Counted from the first letter of the stretch, positions 23,590 to 35,990 are shown. The stretch: 64,000 nt of DNA from Desmodus rotundus (GCF_022682495.2 NC_071388.1:11809171-11873170), one strand, 5' to 3'. Translations and numbers: made by a program. Notes: generated by a model not told the origin, from the sequence alone.

Positions 23590-24460
23590 AAAGGGATCCA
23601 CCTTGGTCTTTTCTGGATCATTTTCACTTTTAACTGCTTAGTTCTGCGTGTCTGGCCAATGAGGAGGCACTGGTGTAAAATTGTCTGGTGATGTACCCAG
23701 ACTATAGTACCAGTCATTTTGATTGGTGGATGTACCTGCTTGTCTGGTGTACTTATGCCTTTTCTGGCTCTGCTTCTGTCTGATCCTGCAAGTATCACGT
23801 TTATGATGGATTGTGCTGGGTTCACCCAATCTTTGGACATAGTAAGTCTGATAGAGCACACTTCATTCTGGGTAGCTCTCATTGCACGGCCACTTGCAAT
23901 CCATGGCCATTTGGTCTCTATGGGTCCCAGTATCACAACAAAAGCTACTTTTCAAACACTATATAGTTTTCTACTGCATATGACCTTTCAATAGGATGCT
24001 AGGTCTGTATTTGTATCTTCTGATAGAAACTGGACATAAATTCTACATTTTACAAGGAATCTTTCTCCACCATGGGTGTCTCTCGAACAATCGAAACTGC
24101 CAGGTCATGTGACTGGCTGGCAGGGCAGTTCACCCCCAATCCACCACAGAGCATTTTCCAGCTCTGGTCCATTCGAAGCTGTCAGCGTCCATTGCTATTC
24201 ATACAGGAATTAGTGCAGTATTTTCAAGCGTAGCATATGCTGCCTTCAGAACTCAAAAGTACCCAGCAAGCTTTGCGCTTCTTTCTTTGTGCTGGGAGGG
24301 GCAAGATGCACTAATTTGCTCCTTTCCTTGTCGGATATATCTTGGAACACCCACGATCACTGGACCCTAATAAGTTTACTGACATGACAGGCTGCAGAAG
24401 TGGATGCCGTATCCTAAACGCAGCACCTGGATGACACATTGAAGCATCTACTATCTTACT
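23590..24460 (-). pseudogene. ERVL-type pol remnant
   Basis: On the minus strand this matches the pol region of ERVL endogenous retroviruses. Recognisable plus-strand signposts are 'gttctgcgtgtctggccaat' near 23641, 'cttgcaatccatggccattt' near 23893, 'tttgtgctgggaggggcaag' near 24286 and 'atatcttggaacaccc' near 24336. The frame survives only in pieces (for example 23583-23936 and 24311-24565), with stops and shifts between them. No LTR, gag or primer-binding site is visible nearby, so it is an isolated internal fragment with no function. Confidence 0.6.
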
Positions 24461-24484
24461 ACTTCCAATGTTGCCTAGTACATT

Positions 24485-24605
24485 CTTGTGTGTCCTATAT
24501 CCTCTACTAGAATAAAGCAAGACTCCTTTCTGATTGACCAGGGCATGTACCAAAGTATCAAGCATATAATTTCTTGCACATGATAGGTGTTAATGAAAGT
24601 TACCG
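24485..24605 (+). mobile_element. Possible L2 3' end
   Basis: 'ctactagaataaagcaagac', 'ctttctgattgaccagggca' and 'cttgcacatgataggtgtta' resemble the last 120 bases of L2. The boundary with the ERVL remnant is unclear. Confidence 0.4.
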
Positions 24606-24814
24606 AATTGACATTAAACATCAAGCCCAGCTAAACCTGAACCATATTGTCATGAGTCGCTCAGTATATAAAAAGTGATGTACTGTGTACTAGATACATT
24701 GCTACAGCCAGACAGCATATTGAATACATCCTAATAATACTGTGTAAGTTGAGATAAAGTTAATTTACTTTGTTTTAAGTGAATATACTTGTTTAACCAT
24801 TATTGTATTGTGTT

Positions 24815-25220
24815 TTAAATTTTAGAACTGATTTAGATTTAGAGAAAAGTTGTGAAATAGAGTTCCAATACTCCACACTGCTTCCCCTTTTACTAACATC
24901 TTATATTAGTATGATACATTTGTCACATTTAGTGGGCCAGTCATGATACATTAGTGCTAAGTATAGTTGGTATTTGATTCAGCTTGATTTCTTTGCTTTT
25001 TTACCTAAATGTTGTGTTCTGTTCTGGGATTTCACCCTGGATAGCAAATTATATTATTTAGACATGTCTCCTTAGACTCCTCTTGGCTGTGACATGTCCT
25101 CACATTTTTCTTGTTTTGGATGACGTTAACAGTTTTGGAGAGAACTGATCAGGTGCTTTGTAGAATGTCACATGAATACGCTTTTGATATGCTGAAGTGT
25201 GAAAAACAGGCAGCCTGAAT
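24815..25220 (-). mobile_element. L1M 3' UTR, inverted
   Basis: Reverse complement of an ancient L1M/L1ME 3' UTR: 'gttgtgaaatagagttccaa', 'ttactaacatcttatattag', 'gtctccttagactcctcttg' and 'agttttggagagaactgatc' are in the expected order. The same region of another L1M copy appears at 59735-60140. Confidence 0.75.
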
Positions 25221-25249
25221 GTTGGTTTATTGTTCGACTCCTTTCATCA

Positions 25250-26630
25250 GTCTTCATGTTCTCAGAGTGGGGTTTTCCTGTTTTATGTTGGCTATGCTAA
25301 CATTTCTGGAAGTGGTCACGGTGAATAATAACATAAAAACAAACCAGCTGTTGCACCGCCTTCTGCAGTCAAAGAGAGTGTTTAGATTGTAGAGGGGCAA
25401 GGACCTTTGAACGTTGTGTTCTGCGTCACAGTTATCAGTACATGTCTGCTGATTTCGTGAATTAGCGTCCCTGTCCTGGTTTCTGAATTTTAGAGCCAAA
25501 AAGTTATTCAAGTTGTTATTTGAAAGATTACCCCCTTTTTGGTGACAGTTATAAAGTGGAAGCATTTTGTAATCCTTGCACAACTAACATTGCTTGTAAA
25601 TCCTCTTCCACTTAAAATGCTGACTTATTACACCCATTTTACAAGAATATTTAATCTCTTTCTCCCATTTACCAAAACACCTTCTGACAATGTGCATCAG
25701 CACATGACTCCTAGCCATTGTTAATACGCTACGCTTAGAGTAATTAACTCCTTTGTATGCAGTTTTAAAATACACTGGTTTCAGCCAAATAACGACATGT
25801 TTTTGGAGAGCTCACTATTTGTTATATGAAATTTCAGGTGAGTTCAATAGTGGAAATCTGCTTCTCACGTGCCATGCTCTCCAGGGTATAGGACAATCAT
25901 ATTTACAAATAAAGAATGGATGCCAAATGAGTGGCATGTTGTAAGATTTATTCGCAGTATCCATAGCTTCTTGAATATTGGTCTCCTTGGTAAAAAATAA
26001 GTGGGAGAATGGGATAAATTTCATTTCTTCCACCCAGAGTTGAGTCGAGTGGCCCGCCAGCCTGGGATCTGTCCATCCAATCATGATGGAGAAGCTGAAG
26101 ATAGTGGCGGTATTGTATCGTTTTCTTTGCATAGTATTTAAAGACATGGAAAACCAAAATAGGTTGTTACCAGTCAGGTCAGTGTTTTCATCTGGGTGGG
26201 AGTGGAGATGTTGCCATTGGAAATGGGGTTCGTGCGTTGTCATGGGAAAAGCATTTTGGGGACCATGCATGGGAGGATGAGATAATAGTGGTAAGATTTA
26301 CTGAAGCTGGAGCAAACAAAACACACTGTCCCCAGGTGCCCAGAGTCTGTGTCTCATCCACTTCCAGGTGGTTCTGCACCCTCCCACAGTGGAAGAAATG
26401 TAGCCTTGTCTTTATCAAGCCCCAAAGAATGACCAGGGTCCAGAAATTCTGTGCCATCAGCTGAGTCCATGCCAAAGCTTAGTCCAGTTCAGTCTGTCCA
26501 TGCCCGGCTAGCGTAGGCTCCAGCGGGGCTGAGCTGCTGCACCCCGGCTTATGTTTGGAGCCTAGCTTGGAGCAGTGCTTACGGCCACATGGCTGCTATG
26601 GGGATAGCTCTCCAGAGCATGAAGAAATGG
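25250..26630. other. Unassigned DNA
   Basis: No family is recognised with confidence. Overlapping open frames on both strands at 25815-26475 (up to 151 codons) have no motif that I recognise and may derive from an old LTR element. I see no start context, splice sites or codon pattern that would support a gene. Confidence 0.4.
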
Positions 26631-26639
26631 GTGAACACG

Positions 26640-26995
26640 TGTTACTGGAGTGATCTTTGTTTAGCTCTGATTATATTACCTCAGGCCTTCAAACTGACCA
26701 ATTTCTTTCCTGATCCTTCGTGAGTTTGTCCTGGGTCCTCCCCCTAACCAATACAGCCTTTTCCCAGATTGGACACCTCCCGTTTCCAGCCACCACCTTG
26801 GCTGCTGCTGTGCCTGCCTCAAAGTAGAAGGACCTCCCTGCGCCATCTCACTACTGGGCATGCGCCCAGCAAAGCAATTTCCCCTTTATTGTTTTCTTTC
26901 TCCCTCAGCAATTCCAATTAATGGCCGGTTGTACCCAAGGAAGATTGGAAAGCTAGTCCTCACCCCTTAAATGGGGCAACCGAGGGGTGTTAATT
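26640..26995. promoter_or_regulatory. LTR-like or promoter-like block
   Basis: This block is richer in GC than its surroundings. It has two CCAAT boxes (CTGACCAATTT near 26694 and CTAACCAATAC near 26744), a GGGCATGCGCCC motif at about 26857-26868 that resembles an NRF1 half site, and CTTTATTG near 26884. The mix suggests a solo LTR or a cryptic promoter. No terminal TG...CA pair or duplication could be fixed, and orientation is not known. Confidence 0.3.
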
Positions 26996-27289
26996 CCCTT
27001 GGCGGGGACTCAGCTGTCCCCTGGAGTGCGCGAAGCTGTAGCTTCCAACCTAATAAGCTTAGCCAGTTCTTTCCCTTCTCCTTTGTTAAGTGTAGCTACC
27101 TTCGCTAACAGAGGGATGCTGACAATGGGGATGGAGGAGACTTTGGTGACGTTGGTAACACTTTTTTGGTTCTGGGCCATTGAAACACCTATGTGGTTAC
27201 CTTGGAAAATCTTCCCAGTTAAGTATTTATTACTTGGGCAGTTTCCTGTGTTTTCATACAAGTTCAGATAAAATTCTTAGACATTTACA

Positions 27290-27885
27290 CACACACAATC
27301 TCAGCCCCTAATTCCTGTCCTTAACTCCTAACGCTTCCCTCTAGGTAGGCTCCATGCATTAGCCACAGTCCTCCTGTTGAACCATAGGTCAAACCACTTT
27401 TCTTTCACGTACAAACAACTTAGTGATTTCCCATGACACTTAAAAAGAATTTCTCATTGTGAGCCAATGAGATCATGGGAGATCTGCCCCCATGATCTCC
27501 TCCAACAGCGGCCTCAGAGCTGTCCCTCCAACTTCGCCTGGAGTCTCCCCCTTCCCACCACTACGCCATCCGTTCTCTTACTTATATTCCACCTTTTCAG
27601 TGAGGCCGCGCTGAAGTTCAGGACGATGGGGTGAACATCACATGCACTTCAACAGTTTCCTAAGACCCTCTCCAATTTTCCTTTTGGCACTTATCATTCG
27701 GTATGCAAAATGTACAGTGTTGATTTTCAGTCTATCTCATACGTATGCAAGCTCTGTGAAGACAGGATTTTTTTCTGTGTGCTTTTTACCGTATCCTCAA
27801 AGCTAGGTATACAGAAATGCTTAAATAGTGTTAGTTTAAGCATTAAAGAATGAATGAATAACTAAATGAATAAAAGACGGGAACA
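27290..27885 (+). mobile_element. L2 LINE, 3' end
   Basis: A good L2 3' tract in plus orientation: 'atgatctcctccaacagc', 'ctccccttcccaccacta'-like block near 27547, 'ttttcagtgaggccgcgctg' near 27594, 'cttttggcacttatcattcg' near 27681, 'gcaagctctgtgaagacagg' near 27748, and an ending in GAATGAATGAATAACTAAA. L2 died before the mammalian radiation, so this is a very old relic. Confidence 0.78.
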
Positions 27886-28073
27886 AAAGATGAGACATGG
27901 GCTAACGTTAATAGCGTTCAAATGATTTCTTCCAGGTGTTGGGATAAAATACCTTAAACACTGCCTCAAGTGAGAAGCATTCTAGAAACACTGGCAGGAA
28001 TAAAGGCTTAGTTGAATCATTTGTATATTTTTTGCTGTTAAAGGAATAACCAAGTGAAGTGATTTGTCTACAG

Positions 28074-28127
28074 CTTGAGGCTACATTAGCTAGAAGGCTA
28101 CATTAGCTTGAGGCTACATGAGCTAGA
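28074..28127. repeat. Short tandem duplication
   Basis: The unit GAGGCTACATTAGCT or close variants occurs about three times in a row, at 28076-28090, 28095-28108 and 28109-28123. A local replication slip is the likely cause. Confidence 0.8.
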
Positions 28128-28261
28128 AATTCCTGAAAAGAAATTTGATGCCTTAATTTCACCTTTTAATAACAAAAACTGGGATAATACACCATTTTTT
28201 TGAATCTGGGATTGTAATCTGCTGAACTTGTTTTGAACTTTTAAATTAAAATACTCACACA

Positions 28262-28283
28262 GGCGCACACACACACACAAAAC
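28262..28283. repeat. (CA)n microsatellite
   Basis: Short CA dinucleotide run with one GC interruption. Confidence 0.9.
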
Positions 28284-28834
28284 TAGCAAAAACTGCCCTA
28301 CCTTAGAACTATGTCTATTCCTGGAGCTAAATACTCTTTTCACACATATGACAAAATCCCAAAGTAATTGAATTACTGGAGAGATTTTTAGTATTAAAAT
28401 CTTTTTTTTTCCAGACTCCAAATGCAATTTTGAGAAGAACTGATAATATAGCTTGAAAACTTATTTGCTAAGCAAAATCTTTTGAGAGTGGTAATGTGGA
28501 TAGAAGTGAAGTAGAATTAAGTCACAACAGGAGTTAGGGAAAATGAGCCAAATAATATGAGATTTACTGGAATTTGGTTAGGGAGTAGCTGAGAAGCTTG
28601 TCTGATTCATTTCCAGTTTTTTTTAAAAAGATTTTTGCATTGCCCTTTCATGGACTCTGAACTTCAAAGCGTTTATTAGCAACTGTCACCAGGAAGGTGT
28701 GGGAGAGACCCCTGTTCACACTGTACTTTTCAAGAACATGGACCCCTCACTATTTTATGACAATTAATTAAATTGTTGGATGAGGGATTTGGCCTCTGTA
28801 TGAATATTTTAAATGTAAAACATTCTTTAGAGCA

Positions 28835-28960
28835 GTAGTTCTTAATCCAAGATGCCAAGATGCACACTTGGGGAGTTTTAAAAATAGCTGACAGGCAATT
28901 TTCTACCTCTGTACTTTGAGTTTGTATTTTCCAGAAGGAGGGCCCAGGTATTAGAATTGT
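28835..28960 (+). mobile_element. MER5A-like hAT DNA transposon
   Basis: 'gagcagtagttcttaatcca' is followed by 'cacttggggagttttaaaaa' and 'gggcccaggtattagaattg', the order of a diverged MER5A or close relative. The 3' terminus is not visible. Confidence 0.65.
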
Positions 28961-28964
28961 TCTA

Positions 28965-31170
28965 TGTTCTTTTAAAACTTTAAAACTAAAAAGTAATTTT
29001 TATTTATTTACTTTTCAGAGTTTTATGTTCTTCAGAGTTTAAATAAGCACCAGGGATTGAAATGCATTACCTTTATGGGAGTTGCGATTTCATTTCTGAA
29101 TAAAATGTTTGAAACTCTTTGATGGTTAAAGCCAACTGTGGTTAATGTACCTGTATGTGTAGAGCAGTAAGTGTTACATGTTAATATAAAATTCTAAAGG
29201 TAGTGTTTTCTTAAGCATGTTAAAATTTTAATATGTAAATACAGATAGTGTCTATTTGTTTATTGACTTTTTTCATGTACTCATTCCCTAAAACAGTAGA
29301 TAACTTATTTAAGGAGAAGATGATGATTTATTTTCGTAATAGTTTATGCATTTCCTCTTCTCTTCTATCATTATTCATTCTTACTTAGCAATGGAATTAG
29401 TTTATTTGCTAGAAACAGTACTTGAGTCATTTCCTAGAATTATTACAATTGTTTAGGACTAGAATTTAATAAAACACAAATTGAATGAATGGCATAGCAA
29501 GGCTACCATTAGTGAGCAGCTAGCAAGCCTGTTTCCATCGGAAGTGCAGGATGTAACAGAAGACATATGTGAAGATATGTGGTGATTGTTAGTGCTATTG
29601 ATTACAACTATTTGAGTACTCAAGGCTCTGTGCTTTTGAATCATTCCTGGTAAAACAGTTTCATCCTTGTTATTAAATTTCTCATCATGAGCGCATTACT
29701 CTCAGCAAATCTTTCTTTAGCCAATGGAAAAATCCTTTGAATAAGAGTCTTAACACCTTTGCATAACATAAGACTCTCTTTTGGAAACTCCTTATATTTC
29801 AGATTCCTTTCATGTCATAGCTCCTGAATGCCAGCTCTTGGGCCACATGGGTAATTACACTTCTGAACATGATTTACTCCTCTCTTCTTTGGCGCATACT
29901 TATTCGTCACCTTGTGAAATGCTTTGGGGTTGTGAATCTACCTTCTCTCTCTGCCTTGTCTTTGGACATATAATTGCTTTCTAAAATCCCCTGAGACTGT
30001 GGATTGAAGTGACTATTTTTTTTCTCTACAAAGGAAAAGTTGATGTGTAGAGCAGAATGGCATTATTTAGTTGGGAATTTGGCCACACCTCTGGGACTTG
30101 TGACCTGGTTTGACTGAATGTTGAGGGATTTTTTTCCCCTAATCACTAAAAGTCAAAGCTGTCTTCTGTAACTCATGGAGTGGTCTCATAACATCCTAGA
30201 AAACTGGCTTAGTACTAACTTAAATGGGAATCTTCCAAAGACAAGGTTATACATATACATTCCCTAGAGTGGGTAAACTCCTGAATTAAGTGGGATAATT
30301 TACTACAGTTTATGGGATAGTATTTCCAGATCATATATCCTAGGCCTAGAGGCAATCAGGGATTCTAGAAGAGTCTTCCCCCCACCCCCCCTTAAACATA
30401 CAGTTACTGGTATCTACAGGGTTACAGCAATTCATTTATTCCCATTTTTGGAAAAGTCAATGGTGATGCACACACCGTCTGCTGACCTGACATTACAGAC
30501 TGCATGGTGGAGACGAGGAGAAATGGGGCCAGGTGTGCGTTCCTTCTAAGAGCGTGACTCTGAAATTGAACATCACAGTGTTTGCATTCCACAGTCCAGA
30601 CCTCCAGCGCAAGGAAAATCAAGCTACAGGGAAGACTGAAAAATTTAGGACATAAAAAACATCTAAAGATCAAACAAACAGAGTGAAGGACACAATGGAT
30701 ATGAGGGCCAATAATTGTCTCTATTAAAAAAGCACTTATTATATCAATCATTTTAATGTATTTATTTTCTAATATCTGTACATTTAATAATTACCACAGT
30801 TGTGGATCTTGGCTAGAATGAAAACAAAATCATGAACTTTAGTGCTTTTGAGTCCTTGCAGCCAATTATTTTAATTTCCTAATTGATTACCAAGTAGATA
30901 AAGGGAAGAAAGCATTACTTCTGAGAAAACTGATACTTCATGTCCTAATAAAGGATACATTTACCATCATTAAAGTATGAATTTCAAATAAAATTGTAAT
31001 TATGATGTACAAGATGTATTAGATTTAACAGCCATAAAACAACCATTCCTGGAAATTGTGTATGTTCACTTGTAGATGTATGAATTTTAAATACACTTCT
31101 AAATGGTATTTAATAAGGGACTTTATTCTCCCTTCTCTGACATTTCCTTGTTTTTGAGTATTCGTTGACG
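28965..31170. other. Unique AT-rich DNA with no recognised feature
   Basis: I see no gene, RNA or repeat family that I can support. The 109-codon open frame on the minus strand at 30422-30751 has no recognisable motif. Confidence 0.5.
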
Positions 31171-31401
31171 TGTTCATTCATTTATTCAGTAAATACTTAT
31201 TGAGCACGTGTCCCAGGCCTTGAGAATAGAGCTACAAAGAACACAGACAAATACCCTTGTGTTCATGAAGCTTACAGGCTATAAAAAAGTAAGATATATT
31301 CTGAGTGGAAGGTGGTAAGCATGAGGAAGAAACATAGAGCAGCAAAAGAAAGTATAACAGGGAGTGCCAATGGGAAAGGAAAGGTTATAATTTTTTAAAT
31401 T
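31171..31401 (-). mobile_element. L2 LINE 3' end, left of retroviral insertion
   Basis: Reverse complement of the L2 3' end: 'tcattcatttattcagtaaa', 'acttattgagcacgtgtccc', 'gttcatgaagcttacaggct' and 'aggaagaaacatagagcagc'. Similarity stops at 31401, where an LTR begins. Confidence 0.8.
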
Positions 31402-31971
31402 TGTGCCTGGAAAACCCTCCCTGAGTGTGGGGGAGCTTTGCCGCAGAGCCCCCCATCCACCACAGATGAAAATAAATCTACCAAGACATGATCTGCTTGG
31501 GGAGGAAAGGTAGCCGATCTCTCAAAGGAAAAGGACTGAGACCCTTTTCCTCAATGGGCTTTTATTGGATTCAATTTGCACAGGAATACAGGGAAAGCTC
31601 ATCAATCATTGTCAGGCAGTAAGGATCAAATAATAGATAACAAACAAAGAACTCTGAGGGCTTATTCTGAGTCAGGGTAAATTAGCTAAAGGGCTTGAAG
31701 ACTTTGGGAAACAAACTCATTTCAGGCTTGGACCCTTATCATTTAAATTGAGAGTATTAGCAAAGCAGGTTTCACAGGATGTTATGCATTCTTTCTTAGG
31801 CCTGATCGCCCCAGGGAATCTGCCCTTTCCGGCACAGGACTGCACCACCCTCTGTAATTGTTTCAGGCTTAAGTCAGGCAGGGGAAGTAAGGCAGCCAAG
31901 AGATTAGGAGACTTCTTGCAGACAGAATGAGGACTCAGGCTATGTCAAAGCTGAGGGGCGAGGGTCCATCA
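31402..31971 (-). mobile_element. 3' LTR of an endogenous retrovirus
   Basis: A 570-bp LTR on the minus strand with TG...CA termini (minus-strand start TGATGGACCC, end ...CAGGCACA). A polyadenylation signal AATAAA lies on the minus strand at 31566-31561, followed by a U5-like stretch. Just upstream on the minus strand is a purine run, GAAAAAGGGGG, the expected polypurine tract. The purine run marks this as the 3' LTR rather than a solo LTR. By appearance it is class I (gamma-like); this is inference. Confidence 0.8.
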
Positions 31972-31982
31972 CCCCCTTTTTC
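31972..31982 (-). other. Retroviral polypurine tract
   Basis: Minus-strand GAAAAAGGGGG abuts the LTR start directly. Polypurine tracts prime plus-strand DNA synthesis in retroviruses and always lie at this place. Confidence 0.75.
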
Positions 31983-32225
31983 GATAGCCCCTCAAGTCCT
32001 TCCCTGTGGGCCTCTTCATGACCATGCCTGTCTTAGATCATCCCTCCCTTGAAGAATCTTACCCATCATTGGCTAACTGGTCAACCTCAGGGCCAAGCAG
32101 GGTAAAGTAACGTGGGCAGAGGTGGTGCCCCTGCCCGGGAGAGAAGCTTTGTCTCCTTAGTGGCTTATGGTTCCAAGGTCTCTGACTCAGCCTTAGCCAT
32201 GGGGGTTACAACTTCTGAAACCAGG
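31983..32225 (-). mobile_element. Retroviral internal sequence, 3' non-coding end
   Basis: The last 240 bases before the 3' LTR, on the minus strand. No env frame is left, and similarity to a provirus ends near 32225, so nearly all of the internal region and the 5' LTR are missing. Neighbouring sequence on both sides resembles L2, which suggests insertion into an L2 followed by deletion. Confidence 0.55.
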
Positions 32226-32894
32226 CAGGGCAGTTCCCAACACCCGAGAAGGTAATATTTGAGAAACGATCTGCAGTGTCAATCATGTGAACAGCCAGGT
32301 TAGAATCCTGATGCTGACAAATACCTGGAGATGCTGTGTCTACAAAGTAGAGGAAGGCAGGACGTGAGGTCCAGGAGCAAATGGAGAGTTGGGTTACACA
32401 CACAAGTCATTGCGAGGATGTGCACTTTCAATGTGGGCAAGCAGAAAAGCCTTTCTGAGCAGAATACGTACCTGAGCTGACTGATATTTCTAAAAGTTGA
32501 CTTTGCCTTTTCTGTGGAGAACAGACTGTAGGAAAATGAGGATTGAAGAAGGAAGAATACTTAATATAATTTTGCTGAGAGTTGATGGTGGTTTGTACCA
32601 CGACAGTAGTAGTGAAAATGGTGTAATGTTGTCGGATTCAGGGTATATTTTCAAACGGACCTGAAAGATTTGATGGTGGCAAAAGAGTAGTCGTGAAGTT
32701 TGGAAAAATGCCTTGAAATAATTGTAACAGAAGCTAAGTGAAGATGGTGTCTCACACAATGTAAACCAAAAAGACAAAAGATCCCAGAGTAATCACCAGA
32801 GTAGTGTGCTATAAAGAAGATCATACTGATCAGTATATTTACTTTTCCTCCCTGGACAGAACTCTGATATGCAGGTGAATCAGGTTTTAAAGGT

Positions 32895-32930
32895 GTGTGT
32901 GTATGTGTGTGTGAGAGAAAATGTGTGTGT
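32895..32930. repeat. (TG)n microsatellite
   Basis: Two TG runs split by a short GAGAGAAAA segment. Confidence 0.9.
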
Positions 32931-32989
32931 GTTGCATTTAAGTGGTGAGAAGGAAAGACTAAACATTTCATGTATAAAATCGACAGTGA

Positions 32990-33330
32990 CAGGTAACTCT
33001 GAAAATAAGCAGGGAATAGAGATGGGTGGGATGACATTTTAGGGAGGGTGGTCAGCAAAGGTCAATGAAGAGCCAATGTTTAAGTGGAGTTCTGAAAGAC
33101 TTAATTCTGAAAGGTAAGTTTCCTGGCTGAGGAATGGAAACCTATAGTGGGTCTCAGCGTGGAGGTCATGTGCCAAGAAGACCTGTGCGGCTGGACTTGA
33201 GTGACAGATGGAGCACAGGAGGTGTGAGAGGCAGCCTGGGGCTAAAGCATTGCAGTTTTGTCGGCCAGGGTAAGGACCTCGGTGTCGTCTGGAGCCCGAT
33301 GAAAAGCAATCAGAGGATTTAATGGCTGGT
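32990..33330 (-). mobile_element. L2 LINE fragment
   Basis: Reverse complement of L2 upstream of the 3' end: 'gatgggtgggatgacatttt', 'gggagggtggtcagcaaagg' and 'gtggagttctgaaagactta' are typical. It may be the continuation of the L2 at 31171-31401, with the retroviral piece and other DNA in between. Confidence 0.6.
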
Positions 33331-33349
33331 AGGTATATGATTTGATGCA

Positions 33350-35230
33350 CACAGTCAGAAAATTAAAAATGAATATAATTTAAGTGTATCAATAAGCATC
33401 TTAGAAATATGTTATTTTAATTTTATTTTTTTATATCTTTAAAATTTTTTTCTTTTATTTTATCAAACCCAACCTTCAGCTTTATTTTTTCATGTAAATT
33501 AAATTCATCATTAAATATTCAAGGAATAAGCCCTCTGGATAAATTAATTCATATACTATTACCAAAAGAACACAAAAAAGAGCTGCAAGAAATGTTGTTT
33601 AGTGTTTTTGAAATTTAATATGCTTCATAAATATATACATCATTTGAGAGATATTGTCATGTGGCTCCAATTTTTTTCTAAATAGTTATTTGTTTAAAGT
33701 GAAACATGAATTGTAGATGATAATAACTCAAAGCACTTCCTGCAGGTAATTCAACTGTACAGTAAGATAATGACAAAAGTAACCTATAAGGGAAACTATA
33801 ATTAATAATTTTCTCTGAAACATGACCCTTTACTTCTTTTCAAATTGCAAACTTCCTAGGGTGTCGACCCATAAAAATATGAAGGATCTTCCCTGTGGTT
33901 AAATTACCTGGTTGCTTGATGTACAGACAATATTTCCAGCACAATCCAAGTCCTCCTTTCTCTCTTAAGCATGACAGAACTATGGCAGTATTATTTGATC
34001 AAATATTGGATTCAGTTATTAAAACTATGTATTAAATCTTCATGCTGACAATTTAATTTTTCTCCAAGTCCATATATATATATGCACATCATATCTTAGA
34101 TATATGCAATTTTTAAAGCCCATTAGCATACAGTCCATTACTGTATTTTCCTATGACCTCTCTTTTATTTACTTCCTTTAGAATCAACCTTGGTTTGCTT
34201 TATAAAACGTTACTCAACTTTCTCAACATGTGACTCAACATTCAAAAGAGAATTTGGACTCTGTCACTTATTATGTGATTTCGAAGCACACAGCTTGGGT
34301 CTCAAGCAATGGTGTGGACTCTAATGTAGAGTAGTACCTTAAAATCTTCTCCAGAACTAAAACTTTGCGCAGTTATAAAATACTAGACGAGGGGAGTGCC
34401 ATCCTTCACTCATTTGACTGCTGCAAATTTTATCCTTGTGTTAGCATAACCACACGTTTTTATCACTCTGGCAACGTCTCCCCAGAATCGCCCTTACGAA
34501 GTTGCATACAAATGTTAGGTTGTTCTATTGCAAGCTGATGCCTTTTTCTTTAATCACCGAAGAATGCAGTGAAGATTGACTGATACAGGGCTCTATTGCA
34601 AAGAATAAAGCATAATTTTTAAAGAAGGCTCTATTTCATAGGTACCTATGAGAAGAAACACAACAGTTGAAATCATTTGAAAAAGTAGCGAGTGAATGCT
34701 GACATCAAACACGTCTGTGTGGAGGCAGTGAAGTTCCATGAGGAAAGGGGTAAGGTACCTCGGAAATCCGGAGCTGCGGAGGTCGGGCGGAATCCCGAAC
34801 AGAGCGTGCGCCTCGTTTAGACTGCAGGAATGGAAATCGTAATGAATGCTGGCGGAAGGATCACCATCTGGCCAGGAAGGGGACAGTGCACAAAGGCCTG
34901 GTCCCCGTAACACAGGCAGAATGAGAGAAGAGCTTTCTCTGAAGAAGGGAAAACGTACTGCCTAGTATTTTATGGGTCACTTGATCGTGGTCTTTTGGGC
35001 CAGCACGCTCTCATCTCTGCCTTGCCAGTGCACTTTTCATTCCTGTCTGTGAAGAAGTCGAGTTTTCCTGTATTAAAAAGTAATATATTGGAAAAATGCT
35101 TTTTAAAAGCAAAGTTCTATTGTTTCAACCACCGTTTGTTCTGCTAGCCTATTTTTCGTTCTTGTAAAATATTTCATATTAGTGGTTTCTTCCTATTAAC
35201 GTTATTTTGGTAAAATTTATTCCCTCTTTA
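33350..35230. other. Unique AT-rich DNA with a small CpG-containing patch
   Basis: Mostly unique AT-rich DNA without recognised features. At 34755-34860 there is a denser cluster of CpGs (CTCGGAAATCCGGAGCTGCG and following), listed among the findings. Confidence 0.45.
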
Positions 35231-35239
35231 ACTCTTTAA

Positions 35240-35990
35240 CTTTTGATTTCCACCCATAGCATTTTGTGGAAATCACATGAAGGAATTGGAGCAGTAATTC
35301 TTGAATCCTCTGATCCCAAACCTGCTTTCCACTCAGTAGACACAGTTGACGAACTTCGTGACCTTTGGCTCTGTAAAATCTCACTGTGCTTATTCGATTC
35401 CTACTCTTTGTTCACTTTGGATTTGATTCATTTATGATCTTATAATTCTGTTACTTCTACAGGTCTAGCTATTCCCACACTGATTTACTTTCTACCCTTA
35501 AAGAAATGCATGGTGAAACTCACCATGTCTGCTTTCAAGACTTCAACTGCACACCTCTCCCCCCTAATTCACTGAAGCTGTGGTTTCAAATTTCCACCGA
35601 CCTATGGAATATTCCACGTAAATATTATCTCTTCATTTATTCATAATCCGATCTCTTTATTACCTTGAGGTCATTAAATCTAAACTGAATACATTATATT
35701 TCTCTTCCAAGCCTCCTATCCTTCCAAATTGTACTATTTCTGATGAAGTCACCACTGTTTTCCAAAATCCATATTTAAAAGCCTTGGTGCCATTTTTGCC
35801 TCCTTATCTTCTCTGTCTATCCTCCAATCATATCATATATTTCAGATGTAAAGGCCCTACATACCCTCTTTATTCTATAATGAATCTGGAAAATATTGAT
35901 GGACTGATAATAAATTACATATTTGGAATTGACATGTATTTGCTTTATTTTTATTTCCATGCCACAGTCTAATAATGGCCTCCTTTTCAC
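35240..35990 (+). mobile_element. L2 LINE fragment, diverged
   Basis: Pyrimidine-rich sequence that fits L2 in plus orientation, best at 35740-35900 ('gaagtcaccactgttttcca', 'ggtgccatttttgcctcctt', 'tcttctctgtctatcctcca'). The 5' part is weaker. Confidence 0.5.

Noticed and set aside
25815..26475. Overlapping frames of 151 and 95 codons on the minus strand
   Set aside because: No recognised domain; equal openness on both strands points to composition rather than coding.
32240..32480. Further retroviral internal sequence
   Set aside because: The texture is closer to L2 than to a provirus, and no retroviral motif could be found.
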